In this document: piece after piece, positions 33,440 through 42,246 of the stretch
Numbering within the stretch: position 1 is the stretch's first letter
Layout: every line of letters starts with the position of its first letter
Assembly: GCA_902626245.1 (NCBI GenBank)
Contig: CACOED010000001.1
Span: forward strand, 1-64,000
Direction of reading: 5' to 3'
Length of the DNA: 64,000 bases
DNA from: an uncultured Pelagibacteraceae bacterium
GTDB taxonomy: Bacteria; Pseudomonadota; Alphaproteobacteria; Pelagibacterales; Pelagibacteraceae
The notes under the pieces: generated by a model
The model's database searches: none
Told to the model about the DNA's origin: nothing
The model's input: only the letters and a program-made list of their open reading frames with translations
Program-made: the position numbers and the translations under genes

Positions 33440-33907
33440 ATGTCTCTTCTTCTGAAAACTACAAAAATAATTAATGATTGGACTGATTACAACGGTCATA
33501 TGAATTTATCATACTATATTTTAGTATTTGACAAGGGTGCTGAAGTGATTCTATCAAAGTTTAAAATGGGTGAACATTCTGCAAAAACAGAAAAAAAAAG
33601 TACAATGGTTGTTGAAACTCATACTACTTATAATAATGAAGTCAAAGAGGGAGAGGAAGTAGATGTTTTTCTATCTTTTTTTGATCATGATAAAAAAAGA
33701 TTACATTACAAATTAGAAATGTACGAAAAAAGTAAAAAAATTTTATCTGCTACAACTGAAGTTTTATCTTTATATATTGATCTAAATTTCAGGAAAGTAG
33801 CTGAATTTGAAGAAGAAAAACTAAGGATAATGGAACAATTTATCGAAGAAAATAAATCAAAATTTAAAATTGATAACTTACAATTTTCAAATAAACTTAA
33901 AAAATAA
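33440..33907 (+). CDS. hotdog-fold acyl-CoA thioesterase (candidate betainyl-CoA thioesterase)
   Basis: The 155-aa protein starts with the 4-hydroxybenzoyl-CoA-thioesterase-like motif DWTDYNGHMNLSYY, containing the catalytic Asp, and continues with a typical hotdog pattern ending near TTEVLSLYIDLNFRK. The group with YNGHMN is found in carnitine-degradation clusters, where it hydrolyses betainyl-CoA to glycine betaine and CoA. Betaine-type genes surround it (TauD dioxygenase, GMC choline-dehydrogenase-like) and a BKACE that would make such a CoA ester lies 27 kb away, so this role is plausible but inferred. Confidence 0.8.
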   Translation: MSLLLKTTKIINDWTDYNGHMNLSYYILVFDKGAEVILSKFKMGEHSAKTEKKSTMVVETHTTYNNEVKEGEEVDVFLSFFDHDKKRLHYKLEMYEKSKKILSATTEVLSLYIDLNFRKVAEFEEEKLRIMEQFIEENKSKFKIDNLQFSNKLKK

Positions 33908-33924
33908 TTAAAAAAAAAATATTT

Positions 33925-34758
33925 ATGGAAGTAAAGTTATTATCAGGTGCTTTAGGAGCAGAAATTAAAGGTATAGACCTTAAAGATACATCTGATAAAA
34001 ATTTCAATATAATTAATAATTTATTATTAGAACATAAAGTTATTTTTTTTAGGGACCAGCCTTTAACAACGGATCAACATATTGCACTTGCTGAAAAATT
34101 TGGACCATTGGAAACTCATGCCTATGTTAAAGGTTTAAATGACTATCCAGAAATCGTAAGAATTATAAAAGCTGAAGATGAAAAAAATCAATGGGGCGAG
34201 AATTGGCACAGTGATGTGAGTTATAATTTTAAGCCTACTAAAGCGGTAATACTTAAATCCATTAAAATTCCTCCAGTTGGTGGGGATACTTGTTTCTCTA
34301 ATATGGAGCTTGCGTGGGAAACTTTGGATGAAAAAATAAAAGATAAAATTAAAGATAAAAAAGCAATTCATAGTTCTCTGGGTGCCGAATTTTTTATAAA
34401 AAATTATAAAAAAATGGAAGGCAATAATAAAAAAAATTATGATGAATATTCTAACGAACATCCAATTGTTAGAACTCATCCAGAAACAGGGAAAAAGATT
34501 TTGTATGTTAACTGGACCTATACAAAAAAAATAGTGGGTATGAATAAAGAGGAAAGTGATGAAATTTTAAAACAAATTTTTGAACATCAGGCAAGACTTG
34601 ATTTAACTTGTAGATTTAACTGGACAGAAAATACAGTTTGTATTTGGGATAATAGAAGTGTTATTCATTATGCAATAGCAGATTTTTATCCAGGAAAAGG
34701 TCTTGGCTATGAAAGAGTAATGGATAGAATTGCTGTTGAAGGAGACAATCCTCAATAA
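33925..34758 (+). CDS. TauD/TfdA-family Fe(II)/2OG dioxygenase
   Basis: This 277-aa protein has classical TauD landmarks: GALGAEIKGIDL at the N-terminus, VIFFRDQPLTTDQHIALAEKFG, the iron motif HSDVSY (HxD), GGDTCFSNME, and the distal His and 2OG Arg in SVIHYAIADF ... ERVMDRI. It is 3 bp upstream of a PhnZ-like HD oxygenase gene. In phosphonate pathways an Fe/2OG hydroxylase (PhnY or TmpA) makes the alpha-hydroxyphosphonate that the HD oxygenase cleaves. I infer such a two-step pair here. Taurine-like sulfonates are the alternative. Confidence 0.87.
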   Translation: MEVKLLSGALGAEIKGIDLKDTSDKNFNIINNLLLEHKVIFFRDQPLTTDQHIALAEKFGPLETHAYVKGLNDYPEIVRIIKAEDEKNQWGENWHSDVSYNFKPTKAVILKSIKIPPVGGDTCFSNMELAWETLDEKIKDKIKDKKAIHSSLGAEFFIKNYKKMEGNNKKNYDEYSNEHPIVRTHPETGKKILYVNWTYTKKIVGMNKEESDEILKQIFEHQARLDLTCRFNWTENTVCIWDNRSVIHYAIADFYPGKGLGYERVMDRIAVEGDNPQ

Positions 34759-34761
34759 GAA

Positions 34762-35298
34762 ATGCATATATTAGATAAAATTATTTCTAATTTTAAAAAT
34801 AATAAATCTCTTTATATCGGTGAAAAAGTTACAATGTCTGAACATATGATTCAGTCCGCTATGTTAGCTGAAAAAGCAAAATCTAAAGATGTTTTGGTTT
34901 GTTCTTGTTTGCTTCATGATTATGGGCACTTTATTATAGAAAATCCCGATGAATTAGTAAAAAATAATGTGGATGGTAATCATGAAAGTATTGGTTATGA
35001 ATATCTTAAAAATTTTTTTAAAAAGGAAGTGGTTGAACCAATAAAATACCATGTATTGGCTAAAAGATATTTAGCAAATAATAAAAAATACTATAATCAA
35101 CTATCGGGTGCATCGAAGATAAGTTTAAAATTACAGGGTGGTGTATTAAATAAAAAACAAATGAATGAATTTGAAAAAAAACCGTTTTTTAAAAATGCAA
35201 TAAAACTTCGAAAGTTTGACGAATTGGCAAAAAAAACAAATATAAAAATAAAATCTATTAATGATTACAAAGATCTATTAAGCTCCCAACTTTTATGA
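34762..35298 (+). CDS. PhnZ/TmpB-like HD-domain mixed-valence di-iron oxygenase
   Basis: The 178-aa protein contains every metal ligand expected for the PhnZ group: His28, His52-Asp53 (LLHDYGH), His74, His97 and Asp153, with spacings within one residue of those in PhnZ. Tyr18 and Glu21, ten and seven residues before the first His, match the PhnZ active-site Tyr/Glu pair, and Lys101 follows His97 by four residues as does the phosphonate-contacting Lys. Known members oxidatively cleave the C-P bond of alpha-hydroxy-aminoethylphosphonates; other relatives cleave C-C bonds (myo-inositol oxygenase). It sits between the TauD dioxygenase and a GMC dehydrogenase, overlapping the latter by 4 bp. Substrate is inferred to be a (trimethyl)aminoethylphosphonate-like compound. 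Confidence 0.82.
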   Translation: MHILDKIISNFKNNKSLYIGEKVTMSEHMIQSAMLAEKAKSKDVLVCSCLLHDYGHFIIENPDELVKNNVDGNHESIGYEYLKNFFKKEVVEPIKYHVLAKRYLANNKKYYNQLSGASKISLKLQGGVLNKKQMNEFEKKPFFKNAIKLRKFDELAKKTNIKIKSINDYKDLLSSQLL

Positions 35299-36881
35299 AA
35301 TTTGATTATATAATTATTGGGGCTGGATCAGCTGGATGTGTTCTTTCAAATAGATTGACAGAAAATCAAAATAATAAAGTTGCTGTATTCGAAGCTGGAG
35401 GATCAAGTGATATTTGGAAAGTAAAAATGCCACTTGCTTTACTTTATACTATGCACGATCCAAAATATAATTGGAAATATTATTCTGAACCAGAACCAAA
35501 TTTAAACAACAGAAGATTATTTTGTCCTAGAGGAAAAATGATTGGTGGATGCTCAGCACATAATGGAATGGTATTTGTAAGAGGAAATAGAAATGATTAT
35601 GAGAGATGGGAAAACTTTGGCCTAAAGTCTTGGTCTTATGATAAGGTTCTACCTTATTTTAAAAAGATTGAAACATGGTCAGGTGGAGAAAATCAATATA
35701 GAGGCTCACTTGGTCCTCTTACAGTCAATCAATCTAAAAATGATAATCCTTTATTTAAAGCATTTATTAATTCAGCTTCAGAAGCTGGTCATACTATTAA
35801 TCCTGATATGAATGGTGAAGAGCAAGAAGGTTTTGGTATGTTTGACACTACAATTCACGAAGGTCAAAGGGCTAGTGTGTCAAAATGCTATTTAAATCCT
35901 GCGAAAAAAAGAAAAAATTTAAATGTTTTTTCAAATTCATTTGTAGAAAAAATTATTTTTGATGGAAAAAAAGCAATTGGAATAGAGGTCAAAATTAAAA
36001 ATAAAGTTCAAAAAATTTATGCTGAAAAAGAGATAATATTAAGTGGTGGTTCAATTAATTCACCTCAACTATTAATGCTCTCAGGTGTAGGTGATGCTAC
36101 TCATTTAAAAGATAAGGGAATAAATGTTGTTAACGACTTGAAAGGAGTTGGTAGAAACCTTCAAGATCATTTGGAGACATACATCATGCAAGAATGTAAA
36201 ACACCTGATACTCTTTATACTTATACAAAATTAATCCCAAAAGTTATGGCAGGAATTCAATGGTTTTTATCTAAATCAGGACCATGTTCTAAATCTTTTT
36301 TAGAGGCTGGAGGTTTTGCAAAATCTTCTCCGGAAAGAGAAATAGCAAATATTCAATTTCATTTTTTTCCATCATTTGTTATTGATCATGGTTTAGTTAA
36401 TCCAAGCTCACACGGATATCAATTACACGCAAGCCCAAATCATCCAAAAAGTAGAGGATTAATAACTCTAAACTCTTCAGACCCTTATGATTATCCAAAA
36501 ATATTATTTAATTATTTGGAAGATGAGGATGATTTAAAACAAACAAGAGAGTGTATTCATGTTGCAAGAAAAATCTTAGGTCAACCTTCTTTAGTAAAAC
36601 ATTCTGGTAAAGAAGTTGGTCCAGGTTCTGATAAAAAAAGTGATGAAGAATTAAATGAATATATAAGATCTAAGGCTGAAACTGCTTATCACCCATGTGG
36701 TACTTGTAAAATGGGTGTTGATGATATGGCAGTAGTTGATGAAAATTTAAAAGTTAAAGGAATGCAAAACCTAAGAGTTGTTGATGCTTCAGTTATGCCA
36801 GAAATTCCAAGTGCAAATTTAAACGCTCCAACCTTGATGATTGCTGAAAAAGCTTCTGATTTAATACTAAATAATATTTAA
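35295..36881 (+). CDS. GMC-family flavoprotein oxidoreductase (choline dehydrogenase-like)
   Basis: The 528-aa protein has the FAD-binding GAGSAGCVLSNRLTE at the N-terminus, the GMC signature GKMIGGCSAHNGMVFVRGN near residue 85, signature 2 GGSINSPQLLMLSGVG near 250, and the C-terminal active-site region YHPCGTCKMG with the catalytic His, followed by NLRVVDASVMPEIPSANLNAPTLMIAEKA. Length and motifs fit choline dehydrogenase (BetA) and related alcohol dehydrogenases. It overlaps the HD oxygenase gene by 4 bp, suggesting coupled translation and a shared pathway for choline-like compounds. Confidence 0.9.
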   Translation: MKFDYIIIGAGSAGCVLSNRLTENQNNKVAVFEAGGSSDIWKVKMPLALLYTMHDPKYNWKYYSEPEPNLNNRRLFCPRGKMIGGCSAHNGMVFVRGNRNDYERWENFGLKSWSYDKVLPYFKKIETWSGGENQYRGSLGPLTVNQSKNDNPLFKAFINSASEAGHTINPDMNGEEQEGFGMFDTTIHEGQRASVSKCYLNPAKKRKNLNVFSNSFVEKIIFDGKKAIGIEVKIKNKVQKIYAEKEIILSGGSINSPQLLMLSGVGDATHLKDKGINVVNDLKGVGRNLQDHLETYIMQECKTPDTLYTYTKLIPKVMAGIQWFLSKSGPCSKSFLEAGGFAKSSPEREIANIQFHFFPSFVIDHGLVNPSSHGYQLHASPNHPKSRGLITLNSSDPYDYPKILFNYLEDEDDLKQTRECIHVARKILGQPSLVKHSGKEVGPGSDKKSDEELNEYIRSKAETAYHPCGTCKMGVDDMAVVDENLKVKGMQNLRVVDASVMPEIPSANLNAPTLMIAEKASDLILNNI

Positions 36882-36883
36882 GG

Positions 36884-39160
36884 ATGGAAGAAACTTTTGT
36901 TTTAGCTTTTCAAAATCATAAAAAAAATAATTTTCAAACTGCCGAAAATCTTTACAAAAAAATATTAAAAAAAAATCCAGATCATTTTGAAACTACATAT
37001 TATTTAAGTAAATTATTTGCTCAAACACAAAGGTTTAATTTAGCAAAGCCAATGCTTGAAAAAGCGATTCAACTCAAACCAGATTATGCAAAGGCACATA
37101 ATAATCTGGGAATAGTATTTACTAAATTAAGAGAAAATCAAAAAGCAATAAATAGTTTTAAAAAAGCAATTCAAATCGAGCCAAATTATTCCGATGCTTA
37201 TTACAATCTTGGAATAGTGATGCAAGAAATGGGAGAGCATAAAGATGCAATTATTAATTATGAAAAAGCGATAAAACTTAAGCCAGATTATGTAAAAGCA
37301 TATAATAATCTTGGGATAACACTACAGGAATTAGGAAATCATAAACAAGCAAAAATTTATTATGAGAAAGCTATTCAACTAAAACCTAATTATTCAGATG
37401 CCTACTATAATCTTGGAAGATTGATACAAGAACTCGGAGAGCATAAAGACGCAATAACTAATTATAAAAAAGCGATACAGCTTAAACCAGATTACGCAAA
37501 AGCGCATAACAGCCTCGGTATTGCACTTCAAGAATTGGGAGAACACAGAAAAGCGATAAGCGCTTACAAAGAGGCAATTTTAATTGTTCCTAATAGTATT
37601 ATTATTAATGGTATATCAGATTTATTTAAATCAATTAAATTAGGTAACATAACAGAGGATAATAGTGATGAACTTAAGAAATTATTTTTATTTTTATACA
37701 AAAAAAATAATATAAATCATGATAATATTTTTCATAATTCAAAATTACTATTATTTTATGGAGAAAATGAAGATCAATTAAAACAAACCATTCTTATAGA
37801 TTCTCCATTACTAGAAAATAAATTAATACAAAATTTATTAGATGATGAGCTTTTTCTTTTAATGCTCCAAAAATCTTTGATAGCAGACAAATTTTTAGAA
37901 AAATTACTTACAAAAATTCGAAGTGAAATACTTTTTAATTTAATGGACTCTAATAAAAATATTTTAAATAAATATTTTGATTTTATAATTTCACTTGCAG
38001 AGCAATGTTTTTTAAATGAATTTATTTTTAGTCAAAACAAAAAAGAAATTAGTTTTGTAAATAAATTAAAAAATAAAATAATAAATAACAAAGAAATTAA
38101 CGAGTTGGAGGTATCAATCTTGGGATGTTACATGCCATTAAATACATCAAAGAAAATTATTAATAAACTAATAGACTTTAAATCAAATAATATTTTATTT
38201 AATAATTTAATTACTACACATATTAAAGAACCTCTCGATGAAATTAAGTTAACAAATTCTATTAAATCTTTTAGTACAATTAATGATAATATTTCTAAAA
38301 AAGTAAGAGAACAATATGAAGTGTATCCCTACCCTAGATGGAGATATGTTAACAAATATTCTCAAGCAAATTTTTTATTTCAATTAAATGATGAAATAAA
38401 ACCTAATCAAATCAAATATAATAATAAATTTCTTCATCCAAATGTTCTTATTGCAGGTTGTGGGACAGGACAGCATATTGCATCTGCAGAAAGATATCTC
38501 AATTCTAAAATACTTGGTGTTGATATAAGTCTAAAAAGTCTTGCTTATGCAAAAAGAAAAACATTAGAATTAAATTTTAAAAATATTGAATTTCTACACG
38601 CAGATATATTGGAACTAAAAAGCTTAGATAGAAAGTTTGATATTATAGAATGTGTGGGAACCCTTCATCATATGAAAGATCCCTTAAATGGACTAAAAAT
38701 ATTGTTAAATTTATTAGAACCGCATGGATTCTTAAAACTAGGTTTATACAGTAAAATTGCAAGACAAAATATAATTAACGCAAGAGAATTAATTAAAAGA
38801 CGAAAAATAAAAAATACACCAGAGGATATTAGAACTTTTAGAGACTCAATTTTAAATGAAAAAGAAAATCAACCACTACAAAAATTATTTAATATTAAAG
38901 ACTTTTACTCTACGTCAATGATAAGAGATTTGATATTCCATGTTCAAGAACATCGTTTTAACTTACCAGAAATTTCTAAAATTTTAAAAGATTTTAATTT
39001 GGAATTTCTTGGTTTTATAAATCCATCAATCAAATTTGAATACTCAAAAATATTTTACAAAGATAAAAAAAATATTTCTTTAGATAATTGGAATAAATTT
39101 GAAATGGATAATCAAGAAGCTTTTTCTAATATGTATCAATTCTGGATAAGGAAAGCTTAA
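36884..39160 (+). CDS. TPR-repeat protein fused to an S-adenosylmethionine methyltransferase
   Basis: Residues 1 to about 230 hold six or so tetratricopeptide repeats of 34 residues, very similar to each other (KAIQLKPDYAKAHNNLGI and variants). A poorly conserved middle region of about 200 residues follows. The C-terminal part has a class I methyltransferase core: VLIAGCGTGQHIASA, LGVDISLKSLAYAKRK, and FDIIECVGTLHHMKDP, preceded by VREQYEVYPYPRW, which is common in this TPR-methyltransferase group. The target is unknown; protein or lipid-linked glycan methylation has been suggested for relatives. It is the last gene of the parA run, 2 bp after the GMC gene. Confidence 0.85.
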   Translation: MEETFVLAFQNHKKNNFQTAENLYKKILKKNPDHFETTYYLSKLFAQTQRFNLAKPMLEKAIQLKPDYAKAHNNLGIVFTKLRENQKAINSFKKAIQIEPNYSDAYYNLGIVMQEMGEHKDAIINYEKAIKLKPDYVKAYNNLGITLQELGNHKQAKIYYEKAIQLKPNYSDAYYNLGRLIQELGEHKDAITNYKKAIQLKPDYAKAHNSLGIALQELGEHRKAISAYKEAILIVPNSIIINGISDLFKSIKLGNITEDNSDELKKLFLFLYKKNNINHDNIFHNSKLLLFYGENEDQLKQTILIDSPLLENKLIQNLLDDELFLLMLQKSLIADKFLEKLLTKIRSEILFNLMDSNKNILNKYFDFIISLAEQCFLNEFIFSQNKKEISFVNKLKNKIINNKEINELEVSILGCYMPLNTSKKIINKLIDFKSNNILFNNLITTHIKEPLDEIKLTNSIKSFSTINDNISKKVREQYEVYPYPRWRYVNKYSQANFLFQLNDEIKPNQIKYNNKFLHPNVLIAGCGTGQHIASAERYLNSKILGVDISLKSLAYAKRKTLELNFKNIEFLHADILELKSLDRKFDIIECVGTLHHMKDPLNGLKILLNLLEPHGFLKLGLYSKIARQNIINARELIKRRKIKNTPEDIRTFRDSILNEKENQPLQKLFNIKDFYSTSMIRDLIFHVQEHRFNLPEISKILKDFNLEFLGFINPSIKFEYSKIFYKDKKNISLDNWNKFEMDNQEAFSNMYQFWIRKA

Positions 39161-39202
39161 AAGTTTTTAGAAAATAAATATATATAATTAAATTTTAATT
39201 AT

Positions 39203-39763
39203 TTAGTTTTTATATTCAAAATTTTGTGTGTTTTCATTAATGCTTATAAGTTTTGCTTTATTTCTCAAATGAAATTTTGTTGCCATCTCTGTTAATGGAG
39301 ATAATGTAACCAATCTATTTAAATGATTAGATTTTTTAATCATTTTAAATACTTCTTTAACAATTAATTTCCCTCCTCCTTTTTTTTTTGACCATACGGT
39401 ATAAGCTATTGCAATTTGTCCAACTCTTTGATCTCTCTGAGCGCTTTGTAAAAAAGCGTCCTTACTCAAATTATCTAATTCTTTGACAGTTTTTGGTATT
39501 TTATTTGTAAATGCAAAACACATAATTGCATGAATTTCATTTTGGTATTTTACTCCATAAATTTTTCTTCCATAACTTGTTCTAAATTCATTATCCAACT
39601 CTGGTCTTACAGGGTCCTCTTTTACATTGCATTCTCTTAAGCTTACTAATTCAGCTCCCTTAACCCAATCAAAAAAATTGTTAAATCTTTTTTTTATAAT
39701 CTGTTTATTTTTTCTTATTCTAGCTTTTAATCGAGTTTTTACATTTTTCTCAATACTGATCAT
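39203..39763 (-). CDS. GNAT-like acetyltransferase-fold protein (tentative)
   Basis: The 186-aa protein starts with a very basic helix (KTRLKARIRKNKQIIKKRF). The pattern RVGQIAIAYTVWSKKKGGGKLIVKEVFKMIKK resembles a GNAT strand 4, acetyl-CoA loop and helix 3, and the C-terminus (TEMATKFHLRNKAKLI) resembles the GNAT tail. The match is weak, and the acetyl-CoA loop lacks the classic Q/RxxGxG/A. It is convergent with the TPR-methyltransferase gene, 42 bp away. Confidence 0.45.
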   Translation of the reverse strand: MISIEKNVKTRLKARIRKNKQIIKKRFNNFFDWVKGAELVSLRECNVKEDPVRPELDNEFRTSYGRKIYGVKYQNEIHAIMCFAFTNKIPKTVKELDNLSKDAFLQSAQRDQRVGQIAIAYTVWSKKKGGGKLIVKEVFKMIKKSNHLNRLVTLSPLTEMATKFHLRNKAKLISINENTQNFEYKN

Positions 39764-39806
39764 ATTATTTAATTTAAATGTTATTGATAATATTAATTAT
39801 TGAATT

Positions 39807-40250
39807 TTAATGACAATGTACATTGTGCATTTTAAGCATGTAGTAATTATATGGCCATGGTGTTAAGAAGCCAACAACCAACATAATAGGTACTACCCAA
39901 AAGTTCAAAATAGCGCCACCAGTTAATAAATAATCTGTAAAATTCATTGCAACTTCCATAGAAATCATTGAAATAAAACTCATACTTATTGCAGTTTTAA
40001 ATGATTTTATTAAACTAAAATTTTGTCTCATTAAAACAAAAGTTTCGAGAGCAATACTTGTTATCAATCCATTAATTATTGCTAATAACATTATGCCAAA
40101 TAATGGAAATGATATTTGGCTTACTTGAAAAAAAAGTATTGTCCCAAAATCACCAATGGAACAACCTAGTAAGCACCATGCTGTATTTTTTGCACTTTTT
40201 TTCCAAGTATGTCTACAAGACCAGTTAAAATTTAAAGTTTTTGTATTCAC
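39807..40250 (-). CDS. DUF4396-like small membrane protein
   Basis: The 147-aa protein has about four membrane helices. The segment KKSAKNTAWCLLGCSIGDF near residue 20 and SMEVAMNFTDYLLTGG near residue 100 match the pattern of DUF4396 proteins, whose function is unknown. It begins with CRH and ends with MLKMHNVHCH, so Cys and His residues at both ends may bind metal. It overlaps the end of the ureohydrolase gene by 4 bp and so may support that metal enzyme. DUF assignment is by eye. Confidence 0.6.
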   Translation of the reverse strand: MNTKTLNFNWSCRHTWKKSAKNTAWCLLGCSIGDFGTILFFQVSQISFPLFGIMLLAIINGLITSIALETFVLMRQNFSLIKSFKTAISMSFISMISMEVAMNFTDYLLTGGAILNFWVVPIMLVVGFLTPWPYNYYMLKMHNVHCH

Positions 40251-41233
40251 TTATTTAAATTAATACTTATTAAGCAAATAATTTCAAACATGATTGATGC
40301 CGCAACCATAGATGTGATGTTATTTGGATTATCTTTTGTAGGCATCAAGCACGCAACATCTCCTCCAATAACATTTTTTCCTTTTAAACACTGAATTAAT
40401 TTTCTTGCTTCATCCATATTGAATCCTCTAAAGGCTGGCTCAAGATTTGCTGTTCCTGGAGCAACTGTTGCATCTAAACAATCTAAATCAAAAGTAACAT
40501 AAATTGGATTATCTCCCAATCTATCTAGGATCATCTTTGAGCATTTTTCATGACCTAATTTTTTGTATTCATCAATAGTTATAACTTGATATCCAATATC
40601 ATAACTTGCTTGTAGCCAATCTAATGTTCTTGGATTTCCTCTAATTCCAATTTGTGTACTAGTATGTGGATCGACATTTCCTTGTTTTACTAAATAAGAT
40701 GCCCAATGAGCAGCAGATTTTTTAGCTCCCAAAAAATGATCTAATTTTTCATAACAATCAGTATGAGCATCAAAATGTACTAAAGTAATTTTTTTTCCTT
40801 TTGTTAATTTTGAATTTTTTTTTGCTAAACTTTGAACAATTCCTCCGGTGACTGAGTGATCTCCTCCAATTGAAACAACTGGTTTTTCTGCTTTTTCAAT
40901 ATGATCATAAAAACTTGAAATTCTTTCAATACATTTTTCATTATTATTTGCTTCAGGAAATGGAACATCTCCTAAGTCATGAATTTTATGCTCCTTCCAT
41001 GGATCGATTTTGTATTCAAAATGTGATCTTCTTAGCATTGCTGAAATATTTCTTACAGCTCTTGGTCCTAAATGTTGGTCTCTTTCTGTTGTACCATTTC
41101 CAGTGCTATGAGGCACTCCAACTAAGGCAATATCACAATTTTTTGGGTCTGGATCATTTTTACATCTAAACAAAGTTGGTATTCCCCACCAATATAGGGT
41201 TTCCATCATTATTTTATCTTCATCAGAAATCAT
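40247..41233 (-). CDS. agmatinase/ureohydrolase-family hydrolase
   Basis: This 328-aa enzyme has all metal-binding motifs of the ureohydrolases: SIGGDHSVTGG, HFDAHTDCYE and TFDLDCLDATVAPGT. The family releases urea from guanidino compounds (agmatine, guanidinobutyrate, guanidinopropionate, arginine) using two Mn ions, while some relatives use Ni for guanidine. The N-terminal MMETLYWWGIPTLFRC is longer than in SpeB, consistent with a guanidino-acid specialist. The downstream overlapping DUF4396 gene could be a metal or transport accessory. Confidence 0.88.
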   Translation of the reverse strand: MISDEDKIMMETLYWWGIPTLFRCKNDPDPKNCDIALVGVPHSTGNGTTERDQHLGPRAVRNISAMLRRSHFEYKIDPWKEHKIHDLGDVPFPEANNNEKCIERISSFYDHIEKAEKPVVSIGGDHSVTGGIVQSLAKKNSKLTKGKKITLVHFDAHTDCYEKLDHFLGAKKSAAHWASYLVKQGNVDPHTSTQIGIRGNPRTLDWLQASYDIGYQVITIDEYKKLGHEKCSKMILDRLGDNPIYVTFDLDCLDATVAPGTANLEPAFRGFNMDEARKLIQCLKGKNVIGGDVACLMPTKDNPNNITSMVAASIMFEIICLISINLNK

Positions 41234-41295
41234 TAAATTAATATTACATAATTATTAAAAATTTAAAGAAGAAAAAAACTATGATATAGGGGCGA

Positions 41296-42246
41296 ATGTC
41301 TTCAAAAAATAATAATCCTAGGGGAATTATTTTTATATTAATATCCATGCTGGTTTTCTCAGTGCAGGATGGGATTATGAAGCATATCTTTAGTTTTGTA
41401 TCACTGTACGAGGTTTACTTAGTTAGAACTGTAGTTAGCGTTATTTTAATTTTATTTTATTTAAAATTAACAAACAAACCAATAGTATTTAAAACTCAAT
41501 ATCCATTATTAACTTTTATTCGTGTGATTCTTTTCTTTTTTGGATTTAGCTCTTTTTATGTTTCATTATCTGTATTGCCTTTAGGTTTTGCAACAGCCTT
41601 GTTTTTCGTTACCCCTTTTTTAATTACAATATTTGCACATTTCTTTTTAAAAGAAGAGATAGGAATAAGAAGATGGTCTGCAGTGGTTGTGGGATTTATT
41701 GGTGTATACATAACATTAAATCCTGATTTTAATAATTTTAATTATTTAAGTTTATTACCAATTTTGTGTGCATTTTGTTATTCGTTATCAATGATAATTA
41801 TAAAAAAAACCTCTGATAAAGATAGTGTTTACACTCAAACATTTACTTTTTATTTTGGGGCAATAATTTTTAGTACTATTTTCTATTTTTTAATTGGAGA
41901 TGGACAATATAATACTTCAGATCATCCTGCTTCCCAATTTATCTTTAGAGAATGGTTTGTGGACTTAGAATCTAGTATATTATTTATGGTTGCAACTGGA
42001 TTGACAGCTACTGTAGCTTTTCTTCTTTTGTTTAAAGCTTATAGCATAGCATCTCCTGCAGTAGTTTCTCCTTTTGAATATTCAATATTGTTATGGTCGC
42101 CTTTAATAGGTTGGATATATTTTAATGAGATTCCAAGTTTAAATACGGTCATTGGAATAATAATAATTGTCTCTAGTGGTATTTATATTTTTATGCGTGA
42201 AAAAGCTCAGGACCAATCAATTGCTTCTGAAAAACCTCTAAGATAA
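41296..42246 (+). CDS. EamA/DMT-family permease
   Basis: The 316-aa protein has about ten membrane segments in two EamA halves; typical elements are FSVQDGIMKHIFSFVSLYEV in helix 1, PLGFATALFFVTPFLITIFAHFFLKEE at the end of the first half and SPFEYSILLWSPLIGW in the second. DMT proteins export or import metabolites such as amino acids. A GGGGCG ribosome binding site lies 5 bp upstream. Its stop directly touches the start of the oxygenase gene, so the two are translated together. Confidence 0.88.
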   Translation: MSSKNNNPRGIIFILISMLVFSVQDGIMKHIFSFVSLYEVYLVRTVVSVILILFYLKLTNKPIVFKTQYPLLTFIRVILFFFGFSSFYVSLSVLPLGFATALFFVTPFLITIFAHFFLKEEIGIRRWSAVVVGFIGVYITLNPDFNNFNYLSLLPILCAFCYSLSMIIIKKTSDKDSVYTQTFTFYFGAIIFSTIFYFLIGDGQYNTSDHPASQFIFREWFVDLESSILFMVATGLTATVAFLLLFKAYSIASPAVVSPFEYSILLWSPLIGWIYFNEIPSLNTVIGIIIIVSSGIYIFMREKAQDQSIASEKPLR

